From Bordetella genomosp. 8 (GTDB taxonomy: Bacteria > Pseudomonadota > Gammaproteobacteria > Burkholderiales > Burkholderiaceae_B), in assembly GCF_002119685.1 (NCBI RefSeq), contig NZ_CP021108.1, positions 4,216,001-4,280,000 on the forward strand: DNA of 64,000 nt. Reading direction: 5' to 3'. The notes beneath the pieces were generated by a model. The model ran no database searches. It was not told the origin of the DNA and saw nothing but the letters and a program-made list of their open reading frames with translations. Positions within the stretch are counted from its first letter, which is position 1, and each line of letters starts with the position of its first letter. Shown here one piece after another: positions 20,827 through 29,761 of this stretch. A program made the position numbers and the translations under genes.

Positions 20827-21366
20827 AATGGTTATCCCATTCAAACAGGCGGCGCGTGCGGAGCCATGCAACTTCAATCAGCCTGCCGATCCGCCCGCGA
20901 TAACGAATAATCTGCGGCGTGATCATTTCTATCATGCGGGTGCCTCGTGAAACTCCACGGTCAAAGCGAAGTTACCGGAGCGACCCCAAGTACGGGTTCT
21001 TGAATGCGGGCAACGCCGGCAATCGGAAAAACACGCGGCTTCCGTTTTTGCCGCCGCGATATACAAAAGCGCTTGGGACATTTCCACACACTGAATTACG
21101 GACGCCGGGCGTGATTGCGGCGGCCCACCGGTGCCGCGCCGGCCATCCCCCTCGATGCCCAGTCTTATAGAAGACCCGTTTGACGTAAACGTCAACGCGC
21201 CTTAGCATCCGGACTGCCACGGGGTCGCCGGCATCGCCCCGCCGTGCGCTGGACCGCCGCGCCCGTGGGCCGGCAGCCGCGTCACACGCATGATGCCGCC
21301 AGCCACGCCGACCGATTACACTGTCCGGCGAGATTTTTTCTCGACGACTCATTACGGAGAATGTTC
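20827..21366. other. 540-bp intergenic region between a secreted-protein gene and mdh
   Basis: No convincing coding frame was seen. The left half should hold the promoter of the two secreted-protein genes on the minus strand; an AT-richer stretch near 20900-20945 is the likely place, but no clear hexamers were identified. The right half holds the mdh promoter and operator described separately, leaving a leader of about 150 nt before mdh. Confidence 0.6.
21163..21208 (+). promoter_or_regulatory. mdh promoter with GntR-type operator and an overlapping second palindrome
   Basis: TCTTATAGAAGA (21163-21174) differs at one base from the palindrome before the GntR gene and acnB. Five nt further, TTGACG (21180-21185), a 17-nt spacer and TAGCAT (21203-21208) form a plausible sigma-70 promoter 160 bp before mdh. 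The -35 is also the left arm of a second palindrome, TTGACGT-AA-ACGTCAA (21180-21195), reminiscent of MerR-family (for example LiuR) operators. Confidence 0.6.
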
Positions 21367-22356
21367 ATGTCCAAGCCCGCTTTGCGCGTCGCCGTGACCG
21401 GCGCCGCCGGTCAAATCGGCTACGCCCTGCTGTTTCGCATCGCCTCCGGCGAAATGCTCGGTAAAGACCAGCCCGTTATCCTGCAACTGCTTGAAATCCC
21501 TGACGAAAAGGCCCAGAAGGCGCTGAAGGGCGTCATGATGGAGCTGGACGATTGCGCCTTCCCGCTGCTGCAGGAAATGACCGCCCACAGCGATCCGCGC
21601 ACCGCCTTCAAGGATGCCGACATCGCTCTGCTGGTCGGCGCGCGCCCGCGCGGCCCCGGCATGGAGCGCAAGGACCTGCTGACCGTCAACGCCCAGATCT
21701 TCACCGCCCAGGGCAAGGCCCTGAACGAAGTCGCCAAGCGCGACGTCAAGGTGCTGGTCGTCGGCAACCCCGCCAACACCAACGCCTACATCGCCATGAA
21801 GTCGGCCCCGGACCTGCCGGCCGCGAACTTCACCGCCATGCTGCGCCTGGACCACAACCGCGCGCTGTCGCAACTGGCCGCCAAGTCGGGCAAGGCCGTC
21901 GCCGACATCGAAAAGCTGATCGTCTGGGGCAACCACTCGCCCACGATGTATCCGGACATCCGCTTCGCCACGGTCGGCGGCCAGAGCCTGGCCAAGCTGA
22001 TCAACGACGACGCCTGGAACCGTGACGTCTTCATCCCCACCGTCGGCAAGCGCGGCGCCGCCATCATCGACGCGCGCGGCCTGTCGTCCGCCGCCTCCGC
22101 CGCCAATGCCGCCATCGACCACGTGCGCGACTGGGTGCTGGGCAGCAACGGCAAGTGGGTCACCATGGGCATCCCGTCGGATGGCTCCTACGGCATCCCC
22201 GAAGGCATCATCTACGGCGTGCCGGTGACCACCGAAAACGGCAAGTACACCCGCATCACCGGTCTGGAAATCGATGCGTTCTCGCGTGAACGCATGGACC
22301 TGACGCTGAAGGAATTGCTCGAAGAGCGCGACGGCGTGAAGGATCTGCTGAAGTAA
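21367..22356 (+). CDS. mdh: Malate dehydrogenase (NAD+)
   Basis: Interconverts malate and oxaloacetate in the TCA cycle. It has 329 residues and belongs to the cytoplasmic-type class with the N-terminal motif [20 protein letters not shown]. The substrate-binding Arg region is [15 protein letters not shown], then [16 protein letters not shown] and [18 protein letters not shown]. The catalytic His is in [14 protein letters not shown]. The start is taken at ATG 21367, 7 nt after a GGAG ribosome-binding site; an ATG at 21361 is too close to it. It is monocistronic, with its own terminator. Confidence 0.97.
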   Translation: MSKPALRVAVTGAAGQIGYALLFRIASGEMLGKDQPVILQLLEIPDEKAQKALKGVMMELDDCAFPLLQEMTAHSDPRTAFKDADIALLVGARPRGPGMERKDLLTVNAQIFTAQGKALNEVAKRDVKVLVVGNPANTNAYIAMKSAPDLPAANFTAMLRLDHNRALSQLAAKSGKAVADIEKLIVWGNHSPTMYPDIRFATVGGQSLAKLINDDAWNRDVFIPTVGKRGAAIIDARGLSSAASAANAAIDHVRDWVLGSNGKWVTMGIPSDGSYGIPEGIIYGVPVTTENGKYTRITGLEIDAFSRERMDLTLKELLEERDGVKDLLK

Positions 22357-22376
22357 GCAGCAGGCACGCAGCAACC

Positions 22377-22407
22377 AAAAAAGGGCCCGCCATGCACGGG
22401 CCTTTTT
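22377..22407 (+). terminator. Terminator after mdh
   Basis: GGGCCCG (22383-22389) and CGGGCC (22397-22402) form a GC stem, with an A tract before it and TTTTT after it, 20 bp past the mdh stop. It separates mdh from prpC. Confidence 0.8.
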
Positions 22408-22458
22408 CATCCCAGGGCTCACGAGGCCCAGCCATACCATCCCAGGAAAGGAGCAGAC

Positions 22459-23625
22459 ATGAGCACGTCCGACCAGGAACAGCAGAAGCCGGGATTCAAA
22501 CCGAAAAAATCGGTCGCCCTGTCCGGCGTCGTCGCCGGCAACACGGCCTTGTGCACGGTGGGCCGCAGCGGCAACGACCTGCACTATCGCGGCTACGACA
22601 TTCTGGACATCGCCGACACCAGCGAATTCGAGGAAGTCGCCTACCTGCTGGTCCATGGCAAGCTGCCGAACAAGGCGGAATTGCAGGCGTACAAACGCAA
22701 GCTGCGCGCGCTGCGCGGCCTGCCGGCGCAGTTGCAGGTGGCGCTGGAAGCCCTGCCCGCATCCAGCCACCCCATGGACGTCATGCGGACCGCCGTGTCG
22801 GTCCTGGGTTGCGTGCTGCCTGAAAAGGACGACCACAACCTGCCGGGCGCGCGCGACATCGCCGACCGGCTGATGGCCAGCCTGGGATCCGCCCTGCTCT
22901 ATTGGTATCACTACAGCCACAATGGCCGGGTCATCGACGTCGAGACCGACGACGACAGCATAGGCGGGCATTTCCTGCACCTGTTGCATGGCGAAAAGCC
23001 CAGCGACGACTGGGTCAAGGCCATGCACAGTTCGCTGATCCTGTACGCGGAACACGAGTTCAATGCCTCGACCTTCACCTGCCGGGTCGTGGCCGGCACG
23101 GGCTCGGACATGTATTCCGCCATCACCGCCGGCATCGGCGCGTTGCGCGGTCCCAAGCACGGCGGCGCCAATGAAGTGGCCTTCGAAGTGCAAAGCCGCT
23201 ACGACACGCCGGACGACGCGGAAGCCGACATCCGCCGCCGGGTGGAAAACAAGGAAGTGATCATCGGCTTCGGACACCCGGTCTATACCGTATCCGACCC
23301 GCGCAACAAGGTGATCAAGGCCATCTCGCAGAAGCTGTCCAAGCAGACCGGCAGCATGCAGCTGTACAACATCGCCGAACGCATCGAAAGCGTGATGTGG
23401 GACGCCAAGAAGATGTTCGCCAACCTGGATTGGTATTCCGCCGTCAGCTACAACAAGATGGGCGTGCCCACGGCCATGTTCACGCCGCTGTTCGTCATCG
23501 CGCGCACCGCCGGCTGGTCGGCGCACATCATCGAACAGCGCGTCGACAACAAGATCATCCGGCCGACCGCGAACTACGTGGGTCCCGAAGACCGCAAGTT
23601 CGTCCCGATCGAAAAGCGCAAGTAA
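22459..23625 (+). CDS. prpC: 2-methylcitrate synthase / citrate synthase
   Basis: Condenses propionyl-CoA with oxaloacetate to 2-methylcitrate; such enzymes also use acetyl-CoA. Its 388 residues match the short, dimeric methylcitrate synthase class rather than the 434-residue GltA. Family elements are [20 protein letters not shown] and [20 protein letters not shown] at the N-terminus, [20 protein letters not shown], the His in [15 protein letters not shown], and the Asp region [16 protein letters not shown] ribosome-binding site precedes ATG 22459. It is followed 34 bp later by prpD, but no prpB, prpF or prpR gene lies in the window. Confidence 0.94.
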   Translation: MSTSDQEQQKPGFKPKKSVALSGVVAGNTALCTVGRSGNDLHYRGYDILDIADTSEFEEVAYLLVHGKLPNKAELQAYKRKLRALRGLPAQLQVALEALPASSHPMDVMRTAVSVLGCVLPEKDDHNLPGARDIADRLMASLGSALLYWYHYSHNGRVIDVETDDDSIGGHFLHLLHGEKPSDDWVKAMHSSLILYAEHEFNASTFTCRVVAGTGSDMYSAITAGIGALRGPKHGGANEVAFEVQSRYDTPDDAEADIRRRVENKEVIIGFGHPVYTVSDPRNKVIKAISQKLSKQTGSMQLYNIAERIESVMWDAKKMFANLDWYSAVSYNKMGVPTAMFTPLFVIARTAGWSAHIIEQRVDNKIIRPTANYVGPEDRKFVPIEKRK

Positions 23626-23659
23626 TCAATCCGCCCGCACGCATACGGAAGCATCCATC

Positions 23660-25111
23660 ATGTCATCGCACATCTCCAACGTCCGGCCGGATCCGGACCA
23701 GGTCCTGGTCGACATCGCCGACTACGTCCTCAACTACGAAATCAAGAGCACGCTGGCCTACGAGACCGCGCGCAACTGCCTGATCGACACCCTGGGCTGC
23801 GGCCTGGAGGCCCTGGAATACCCGGCCTGCCGCAAGCTGATGGGTCCCATCGTGCCCGGCACGGTCGTACCCAATGGCGCCAAGGTGCCCGGCACCCAGT
23901 TCCAGCTGGATCCCGTGCAGGCCGCGTTCAACATCGGCGCCATGATCCGCTGGCTCGATTTCAACGACACCTGGCTGGCCGCCGAATGGGGTCACCCTTC
24001 GGACAACCTGGGCGGCATCCTGGCGACGGCCGATTGGCTGTCGCGCAATGCCGTGGCCGCCGGCAAGCCGCCGCTGACCATGCGCCAGGTGTTGACCGGC
24101 ATGATCAAGGCGCATGAAATCCAGGGCTGCATCGCGCTGGAAAACTCCTTCAACAAGGTCGGCCTGGACCACGTCGTGCTGGTCAAGGTCGCGTCCACCG
24201 CCGTGGTAGCGGAAATGCTGGGCCTGAGCCGCGACGAGATCATCAATGCCGTGTCGCTGGCCTGGGTCGATGGCCAGAGCCTGCGCACCTATCGCCATGC
24301 GCCCAACGCGGGCAGCCGCAAGAGCTGGGCGGCCGGCGACGCCACCAGCCGCGCCGTGCGCCTGGCGCTGATCGCGCGCACCGGCGAAATGGGCTATCCG
24401 TCCGTGCTGACGGCCAAGACCTGGGGCTTCTACGACGTGTCCTTCAAGGGCCAGCCCTTCAAGTTCCAGCGTCCCTACGGCAGCTACGTCATGGAAAACG
24501 TGTTGTTCAAGATTTCCTTCCCGGCCGAATTTCATTCGCAGACCGCGGTGGAATGCGCCATGCAGCTGCACCAGCAGATGGCCGCGCAGGGCAAGCGGGC
24601 GGAAGACATCAAGAAAATCACCATCCGTACGCACGAAGCCTGCATCCGCATCATCGACAAGAAGGGTCCGCTGAACAACCCGGCCGACCGCGACCACTGC
24701 ATCCAGTACATGGTGGCCGTGCCGTTGATCTTCGGCCATCTGACGGCCGCCGACTACGAAGACGATTTCGCCCGCGATCCGCGCATCGACGCGCTGCGCG
24801 ACAGGATCGAATGCGTGGAAGACAGCGCCTTCACGCGCGACTATCACGACCCCGACAAGCGGTCGATCGCCAATGCCCTGACCGTCGAGTTCAAGGACGG
24901 CAGCCGCCTGGACGAAGTCGTCTGCGAATATCCGATCGGCCACAAGCGCCGCCGCCAGGAAGGCATCCCGTTGCTGGAAGCGAAGTTCCGCACCAACCTG
25001 GCGCGCCAGTTCCCGGCCCGGCAGCAGAACCGTATCCTGGAGGTCTCGCTGGACCAGCAGAAGCTCGAAGCCATGCCGGTGCACGAATACGTGGATATGT
25101 ACGTCATCTGA
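23660..25111 (+). CDS. prpD: 2-methylcitrate dehydratase, MmgE/PrpD family
   Basis: Dehydrates 2-methylcitrate toward 2-methyl-cis-aconitate in the methylcitrate cycle. The 483-residue protein shows the MmgE/PrpD pattern: [20 protein letters not shown] at the N-terminus, [20 protein letters not shown] with the conserved D/N-rich active-site loop, [38 protein letters not shown], and [16 protein letters not shown]. Its place directly after prpC supports PrpD rather than another MmgE-family enzyme. Hydration of the product and the lyase step would need genes elsewhere; AcnB, encoded at 46183-48768, can perform the hydration in other bacteria. Confidence 0.94.
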   Translation: MSSHISNVRPDPDQVLVDIADYVLNYEIKSTLAYETARNCLIDTLGCGLEALEYPACRKLMGPIVPGTVVPNGAKVPGTQFQLDPVQAAFNIGAMIRWLDFNDTWLAAEWGHPSDNLGGILATADWLSRNAVAAGKPPLTMRQVLTGMIKAHEIQGCIALENSFNKVGLDHVVLVKVASTAVVAEMLGLSRDEIINAVSLAWVDGQSLRTYRHAPNAGSRKSWAAGDATSRAVRLALIARTGEMGYPSVLTAKTWGFYDVSFKGQPFKFQRPYGSYVMENVLFKISFPAEFHSQTAVECAMQLHQQMAAQGKRAEDIKKITIRTHEACIRIIDKKGPLNNPADRDHCIQYMVAVPLIFGHLTAADYEDDFARDPRIDALRDRIECVEDSAFTRDYHDPDKRSIANALTVEFKDGSRLDEVVCEYPIGHKRRRQEGIPLLEAKFRTNLARQFPARQQNRILEVSLDQQKLEAMPVHEYVDMYVI

Positions 25112-25113
25112 CC

Positions 25114-25506
25114 ATGAGCCAGTCCGTCTACGTCATCGCGCTGACAACCGCCTTCAATATCTTCGCGGCGTGCTTCTTCGTGGCGGTGGTTTCATTGATC
25201 GCGATCTGGTTCTTCAAGCTGGATCGCATCAACGACACCTTGCGCCATCCCCTGCTGCAGCATCGGCCCTTCCGGCAGTTCCCGCGCGCCATCCAGGCGG
25301 GGATCTTCCTGGACTATTTCCTGCGGCTGTTGTTTCCGCATGCCCGCAAGGGCTTGTTCGGGCAGGCCAACCGCAACCTCGCGCATGTCGATCCGGCGCG
25401 CGTCCCCATGGACGTCAAATGGCCCATCATGGGCCTGTGGGCCGGTTGCTGGATCGGCCTGCTGGCGATGATCACCGTGTGGACGCTGCTGTTGCTGCGT
25501 CATTGA
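25114..25506 (+). CDS. Small two-helix membrane protein of unknown function, coupled to prpD
   Basis: A 130-residue protein that starts 2 nt after the prpD stop, so it is probably translated by coupling. Two membrane helices are clear: ALTTAFNIFAACFFVAVVSL near residue 10-30, and WAGCWIGLLAMITVWTLLLL at the C-terminus. The middle is a basic, His-rich amphipathic region (RHPLLQHRPFRQFPRAIQAG, LRLLFPHARKGLFGQANRNL), likely cytoplasmic. I do not recognise the family. Its position suggests a link with prpCD expression, but a function in methylcitrate metabolism is not shown. Confidence 0.8.
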   Translation: MSQSVYVIALTTAFNIFAACFFVAVVSLIAIWFFKLDRINDTLRHPLLQHRPFRQFPRAIQAGIFLDYFLRLLFPHARKGLFGQANRNLAHVDPARVPMDVKWPIMGLWAGCWIGLLAMITVWTLLLLRH

Positions 25507-25555
25507 TCGACTTGCATCACCACACTCAATCCCTCCTAGCGAACAGGACATCTCG

Positions 25556-26182
25556 ATGATCAAGATCTGGGGCCGCGCGAACTCCGTGAACGTGCAGAAG
25601 GTGCTGTGGTGCTGCGACGAGATATCGCTGCCCTACGACCGTGTCGACGCGGGCTTGCACTTCGGCCGCAACGACCAGCCGGACTACCTGGCCATGAACC
25701 CGAACGGCAAGGTGCCGACGCTGGAAGATGGCGATTTCACCCTGTGGGAATCGAACTCCATACTCCGCTACCTGGCCATGCAGTACGCGCCGCAAAGCGA
25801 CATCTATCCGCGCGAGCCCAGGGTCCGCGCTTCGGTCGACCGGTGGATGGATTGGGTGCTGTCAACGCTGCAGCCGGTGGAGCGCAACGTATTCTGGGGC
25901 ATGGTGCGCACGCCGCCGGAAAAGCGCGACATGGCCGCAATCCAGAAATCCGCCGACGACGCCGGCAAGCTGTGGCTGATGGTGGACGAACACCTGCGCG
26001 GACGCCGCTACCTGGAAGGCGACGGCTTCACACTGGCCGATATCGTCCTGGGCGCGTATTGCCGCCGCTTTATCGAGCTGGACGGCATCCGCCGGCCCGC
26101 CACCCCCAATGTGCAGGCCTGGTACGACGGCCTGAAGACCCGCCCGGCATTCCAGCGCTACGTCGCGCCGGCGCTCACCTGA
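25556..26182 (+). CDS. Glutathione S-transferase family protein
   Basis: A 208-residue cytosolic GST fold. The N-terminal thioredoxin-like domain has IWGRANSVNVQKVLWCCDEI, where Ser/Asn in RANSVNVQK is at the usual glutathione-activating position, then NPNGKVPTLEDG with the cis-Pro and LWESNSILRYLAMQ with the conserved ES(N)-I pair that binds the gamma-glutamyl part. The C-terminal helical domain contains FTLADIVLGAYCRRFI, the conserved N-capping motif. The substrate is unknown. The start is ATG 25556; a terminator follows at 26207. Confidence 0.92.
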   Translation: MIKIWGRANSVNVQKVLWCCDEISLPYDRVDAGLHFGRNDQPDYLAMNPNGKVPTLEDGDFTLWESNSILRYLAMQYAPQSDIYPREPRVRASVDRWMDWVLSTLQPVERNVFWGMVRTPPEKRDMAAIQKSADDAGKLWLMVDEHLRGRRYLEGDGFTLADIVLGAYCRRFIELDGIRRPATPNVQAWYDGLKTRPAFQRYVAPALT

Positions 26183-26206
26183 TTTCCCATCCCGCCCGTC
26201 TGTCGC

Positions 26207-26231
26207 AAGGCCCGTCGACGACGGGCCTTTT
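26207..26231 (+). terminator. Terminator after the first GST gene
   Basis: AAGGCCCGT and ACGGGCCTT form a 9-bp stem with a short loop, followed by TT, 24 bp past the stop at 26182. Confidence 0.8.
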
Positions 26232-26279
26232 CCCGGCCACCGCATGGCCAGCCCCGCACACCTATCGCAGGACATCGCA

Positions 26280-26912
26280 ATGACCATAGCGCTGCACACC
26301 TGGAATACCCCGAACGGCCGCAAGATCAGCGTCGCGCTGGAAGAAATGGGCCTGCCCTATTCCGTCCATGCGGTCGACATCCGCAACGGCGACCAGCACA
26401 AGCCGGACTTCCTGCGCATCAGCCCCAATAATCGCATTCCGGCCATCGTCGATCCGCAAGGGCCGGAGGGCAAGCCGATCAGCGTGTTCGAATCGGGCGC
26501 CATCCTGCTGTACCTGGGCGAGAAGACCGGCAAGTTCCTGCCGACAAGACTTGCCGACCGCGTGCCGGTACTGGAATGGTTGATGTGGCAGATGGGCGGC
26601 TTCGGCCCGATGCCGGGCCAGGCGCATCACTTCCTCGGCCTGCAGAACGAAGACGACAAACGCTACGGCGCAAAGCGGTATGTGGACGAGACGCGCCGCT
26701 TGTACGGCGTGCTGGATCGTCGGCTGGCGCAGGTGGAGTTCGTCGCGGGCGAGATTTCCGTGGCCGATTTCGCCATCGTCGGCTGGGCCTGGCGGCATGA
26801 GCGGCACCAGGTCGACCTGGCGGATTTCGCGCACGTCAAGCGCTGGTACGAGACCATGATGGCGCGTCCGGCGACGCGCCGCGGTTTCGAGGTCAAACTG
26901 GACAATCTGTAA
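26280..26912 (+). CDS. YfcG/YghU-type glutathione S-transferase
   Basis: A 210-residue GST of the Nu class, whose E. coli members YfcG and YghU act as disulfide-bond reductases on glutathione disulfide or peroxides. Diagnostic features are LHTWNTPNGRKISVALEEMG with the TxNG tetrad, HKPDFLRISPNNRIPAIVDP, SVFESGAILLYLGEKTGKFL, and WQMGGFGPMPGQAHHFLGLQ, typical of this class. The start is ATG 26280 (MTIALHTW), preferred over the upstream in-frame ATG because the family begins here. It is separated from the first GST by a terminator, so it probably has its own promoter or relies on readthrough. Confidence 0.92.
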   Translation: MTIALHTWNTPNGRKISVALEEMGLPYSVHAVDIRNGDQHKPDFLRISPNNRIPAIVDPQGPEGKPISVFESGAILLYLGEKTGKFLPTRLADRVPVLEWLMWQMGGFGPMPGQAHHFLGLQNEDDKRYGAKRYVDETRRLYGVLDRRLAQVEFVAGEISVADFAIVGWAWRHERHQVDLADFAHVKRWYETMMARPATRRGFEVKLDNL

Positions 26913-26996
26913 GAAGTGTGCAGGTATGTTGTTGCGTCCTTTGTGACCCCGGAACCTTATCTCCTTGAGATTGTTCATCATTTTGATTTTGTCCGG

Positions 26997-27074
26997 GACA
27001 TGTCCAAATGGTTGTCCACAGTAAATGTGGACAGCTGAGGTGAGTTTCCAAGTTACACCTCAGCTTGTGGATAA
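26997..27074. repeat. Cluster of inverted repeats with three DnaA-box-like nonamers
   Basis: Between the converging GST and LysR genes lie three structures. GGACATGTCC (26997-27006) is a 10-bp palindrome. TGTCCACA-GTAAA-TGTGGACA (27013-27033) is a perfect 8-bp stem. AGCTGAGGTG (27033-27042) and CACCTCAGCT (27056-27065) form a perfect 10-bp stem reaching over the LysR stop codon. The nonamers TTGTCCACA (27012-27020), TGTGGACAG (27026-27034) and TGTGGATAA (27066-27074, the complement of the consensus DnaA box TTATCCACA) follow each other, next to an AT-rich stretch at 26955-26995. No T tract typical of a terminator is present. The biological role is open. Confidence 0.6.
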
Positions 27075-28004
27075 GCCGGCTCGCCCCGGCCTCCTGCTCC
27101 GCTGAGGCGGCGGTTTCTCTTCGGCCTGTTCGAATACGGCAACGATGGCGTCGGCAAGGGCGCGTACCCTCGCGCTGCGATGCAGGTCGCCGTGCATCAC
27201 CAACCACACGTCATAGAACTCTCCGCAATCCGGCCAGATGCGCTCCAGGCCCGGCGTGGCGTCGCCCAGATAAGTGGGCAATTCGGCGATGCCTATGCCC
27301 TGCGCCACCGCCTCCAGCAACATCAGTCCGGAATTGACCTCCAGCGCCACCTGCGCATTGCCGAAAGCCTCACCGCAAATGGTCTCGCTGCGCGCGCCGA
27401 ACACCGCGCGCTGGTAAGCGATCACCGTGTGCCCTTCGAACGCCGTGCCGCGACGCGGCTCGCCGTGGGCCTTCAGATAGCGTTTGCTGGCGTAGACGCC
27501 CAATTCCGGCTTGCTCAGTCGCCGCGAAATCAGATCGGGATTGTCGGGCCGCACGTTCCGCACCGCGATGTCGGCCTCGCGCCGCGTCAGATTGCTAAGC
27601 AGCGTGGACGTTGTCAGCACCACACGCAATTGCGGATGCGTTGCCCGTACCTGCTGGATGGCGCGTATCAGAAAGCCGCGCCCCATCGTATCGGAAGTGG
27701 TCACACGCACGGTGCCGGACACGGATTCATCCGTACCCTGCGTCAGGCGTTCCAACCGGTCCGCGGCATGTTCCATGGCTTCCGCCGCCGGCATCGCCAG
27801 TTCACCCGCCCGCGTGGGCACATAGCCGCGCGGCGTATGCAGGAACAGCCGCGCCTGCAGGGATTGCTCCAATGCCCGCAGACGCCTGCCCACGGTGGCC
27901 TGGTCCACGCGCAGCGCAGCGGCCGCCGCCCGCAGGGTGCCGCCCCGATACACCGCCAGGAAGATACGCGCGTCGTCCCAATCCACGATGATGCAATTTT
28001 GCAT
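27060..28004 (-). CDS. LysR-family transcriptional regulator
   Basis: A 314-residue LysR-type regulator. The N-terminal helix-turn-helix is DDARIFLAVYRGGTLRAAAA with ALRVDQATVGRRLRALEQSL; the substrate-binding domain begins near residue 95 (SGTVRVTTSDTMGRGFLIRA) and includes GLMLLEAVAQGIGIAELP. It starts at ATG 28004 (MQNCIIVDWDDAR). It is divergent from the DHA2-type exporter gene at 28133, with a 128-bp shared region, the usual arrangement for a LysR regulator and its target. The inducer is unknown. Confidence 0.93.
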   Translation of the reverse strand: MQNCIIVDWDDARIFLAVYRGGTLRAAAAALRVDQATVGRRLRALEQSLQARLFLHTPRGYVPTRAGELAMPAAEAMEHAADRLERLTQGTDESVSGTVRVTTSDTMGRGFLIRAIQQVRATHPQLRVVLTTSTLLSNLTRREADIAVRNVRPDNPDLISRRLSKPELGVYASKRYLKAHGEPRRGTAFEGHTVIAYQRAVFGARSETICGEAFGNAQVALEVNSGLMLLEAVAQGIGIAELPTYLGDATPGLERIWPDCGEFYDVWLVMHGDLHRSARVRALADAIVAVFEQAEEKPPPQRSRRPGRAGLSTS

Positions 28005-28132
28005 TCCTTGGGCGCAATTCTACGTATTTTTGCATTGTCGTTTCCAGGGATATGATGCGCGCCTAAGGAGAATTCGCGTCGCCGCACCGTTCGGAGTAAC
28101 TGGGCAACGACGTCGATCGTGTTCCAATCGCC

Positions 28133-29515
28133 ATGTCGCAACTCATGCCATCGCCGGCCCTGTCCGTGTCGCCTCAACCCCGTGTCCGCTATCTGCCATT
28201 GGTCACCCTGGCCATGGGCTTTGTCATGGCGACGCTGGACGTGACCGTCGTCAATGTCGGGCTTTCCAACATCGCCGAACAACTACAGGTCCCGCTGTCC
28301 GGATTGGTGTGGGTGGTCGACGGCTATACGCTGACTTTCGCCGCGATGCTGCTGGTGGGCGGGGGCCTGGCCGACCGCTTCGGCGCGAAGAACGTGTACC
28401 AGACCGGCCTGACCATTTTCGTGTTGGCGTCGCTGCTATGCGGGGCGGCGCCCAACGGCACGACGCTGGTGCTCGCGCGGTTCCTGCAGGGAATAGGCGC
28501 CGCGCTTTTCATGCCCAGCTCATTGAGCCTGCTGACCCGTGCCTATCCCGATGACAAGGTCCGCGGCCGGATGCTGGCGCTCTGGTCCGCCATTGTGTCG
28601 ATCGCGGGCGTATCGGGGCCGTTGATCGGCGGCATCCTGATAGACCGCCTGGGATGGCGCAGCATCTTCCTGGTGAATCTGCCCATCGGCCTGGTCGGGC
28701 TGGCAATGGCGCACAAGGTCATCCCGCATTCCGCGCGGCATTTCCGCGCACTGAACGCCGCAAGTCACCTGTTGGGCGTGACTGCGCTGGCCGGGTTGAG
28801 TTTCACGCTGATCGAAGGCCCTGTACTCGGCTGGACATCGGCGCCCATCGTGAGCGCGGCCTGCGCCATGCTGCTGGCCGGCTGGGCCTTCGTGGCACGG
28901 GAGCGCGGCAGCGCCAACCCGCTGTTGCCGCGGGATCTGTTCGCCACGGCGCGCTTCCCAGCCGCCAATATGCTGGGCTTCATCATCAATTTCGGCGGCT
29001 ACGGCCAGCTGTTCGTACTGAGCCTGTTCCTGCAGGAGGCACGCGGCGCCAGCCCGCTGGCCGCCGGCAGCCAACTGCTGCCCACCATGTTGCTGTTCAC
29101 GCTGGGAAATCTGTCGGCTCCGCGCGTGGTCGCGCGCCTGGGGCCACGCGCCGCCCTGCTCGGCAGCCTGGGCCTGTGCGTGGTCGGCAGCGTGCTCACG
29201 GCATGGATACTGCGGCCCGAGACGGATTATTGGCTTTTCGCGATCATCGTTGCCCTGATCAACCTGGGCGTGGGGGTAGCGGTTCCCGCGATGACGGCGG
29301 TGGTCATGCAGATCGCCGGCCAGTCGCATGCGAATATCGCGGCCGCCTGTTTGAATGCCAATCGCCAGATCGGCGTGCTGGTCGGCGTGGCGATTATGGG
29401 CACCATCCTGCACGCCTATGGCGAGTGGCACATTTCGCTTCCCCTGGCTTTCGGCACCATGGGAACGCTCTATGCGATCGGGACCGTATTGGTGTGGCGC
29501 TACCTGAAAACGTAA
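28133..29515 (+). CDS. MFS transporter of the DHA2 (14-helix) drug-efflux type
   Basis: A 460-residue inner-membrane proton-coupled exporter. Family motifs are visible: the first-helix motif LAMGFVMATLDVTVVNVGLS with the conserved D near LDVTVVNV, motif A at GGGLADRFGAKNVYQTGLT, motif C-type glycines in SIAGVSGPLIGGILIDRLGW, and RSIFLVNLPIGLVGL, a common DHA2 element. The substrate cannot be read from the sequence. It is divergent from a LysR gene that probably controls it. The start is ATG 28133 (MSQLMPSPALS); ATG 28145 is an alternative. Confidence 0.93.
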   Translation: MSQLMPSPALSVSPQPRVRYLPLVTLAMGFVMATLDVTVVNVGLSNIAEQLQVPLSGLVWVVDGYTLTFAAMLLVGGGLADRFGAKNVYQTGLTIFVLASLLCGAAPNGTTLVLARFLQGIGAALFMPSSLSLLTRAYPDDKVRGRMLALWSAIVSIAGVSGPLIGGILIDRLGWRSIFLVNLPIGLVGLAMAHKVIPHSARHFRALNAASHLLGVTALAGLSFTLIEGPVLGWTSAPIVSAACAMLLAGWAFVARERGSANPLLPRDLFATARFPAANMLGFIINFGGYGQLFVLSLFLQEARGASPLAAGSQLLPTMLLFTLGNLSAPRVVARLGPRAALLGSLGLCVVGSVLTAWILRPETDYWLFAIIVALINLGVGVAVPAMTAVVMQIAGQSHANIAAACLNANRQIGVLVGVAIMGTILHAYGEWHISLPLAFGTMGTLYAIGTVLVWRYLKT

Positions 29516-29761
29516 GCGAGCGCTAAATGCCCCGGGGCGTCCATCCTGGGACGTCCTCATGCACGACCAGTTTGCTTCTTTTCCCTGACAGATTGAGACG
29601 ATCGCTACACGCGTCTTCCGCTACCCTGGCTCTCCTGAAGCATTCCTTTCATTAAGCTGACCACCTTCCGACACCCCATAGGGTATCGGAGCCGGCCCGC
29701 CCTTCGCGCGGCGGCCGTGTCGTCGAAACATGAAAGCGCATGGCAAGGAGTTAGACCAGGA

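Noticed and set aside
27013..27065. Rho-independent terminator for the converging GST and LysR genes
   Set aside because: Two good stems exist but neither is followed by a T tract on either strand, so they are listed as inverted repeats only.
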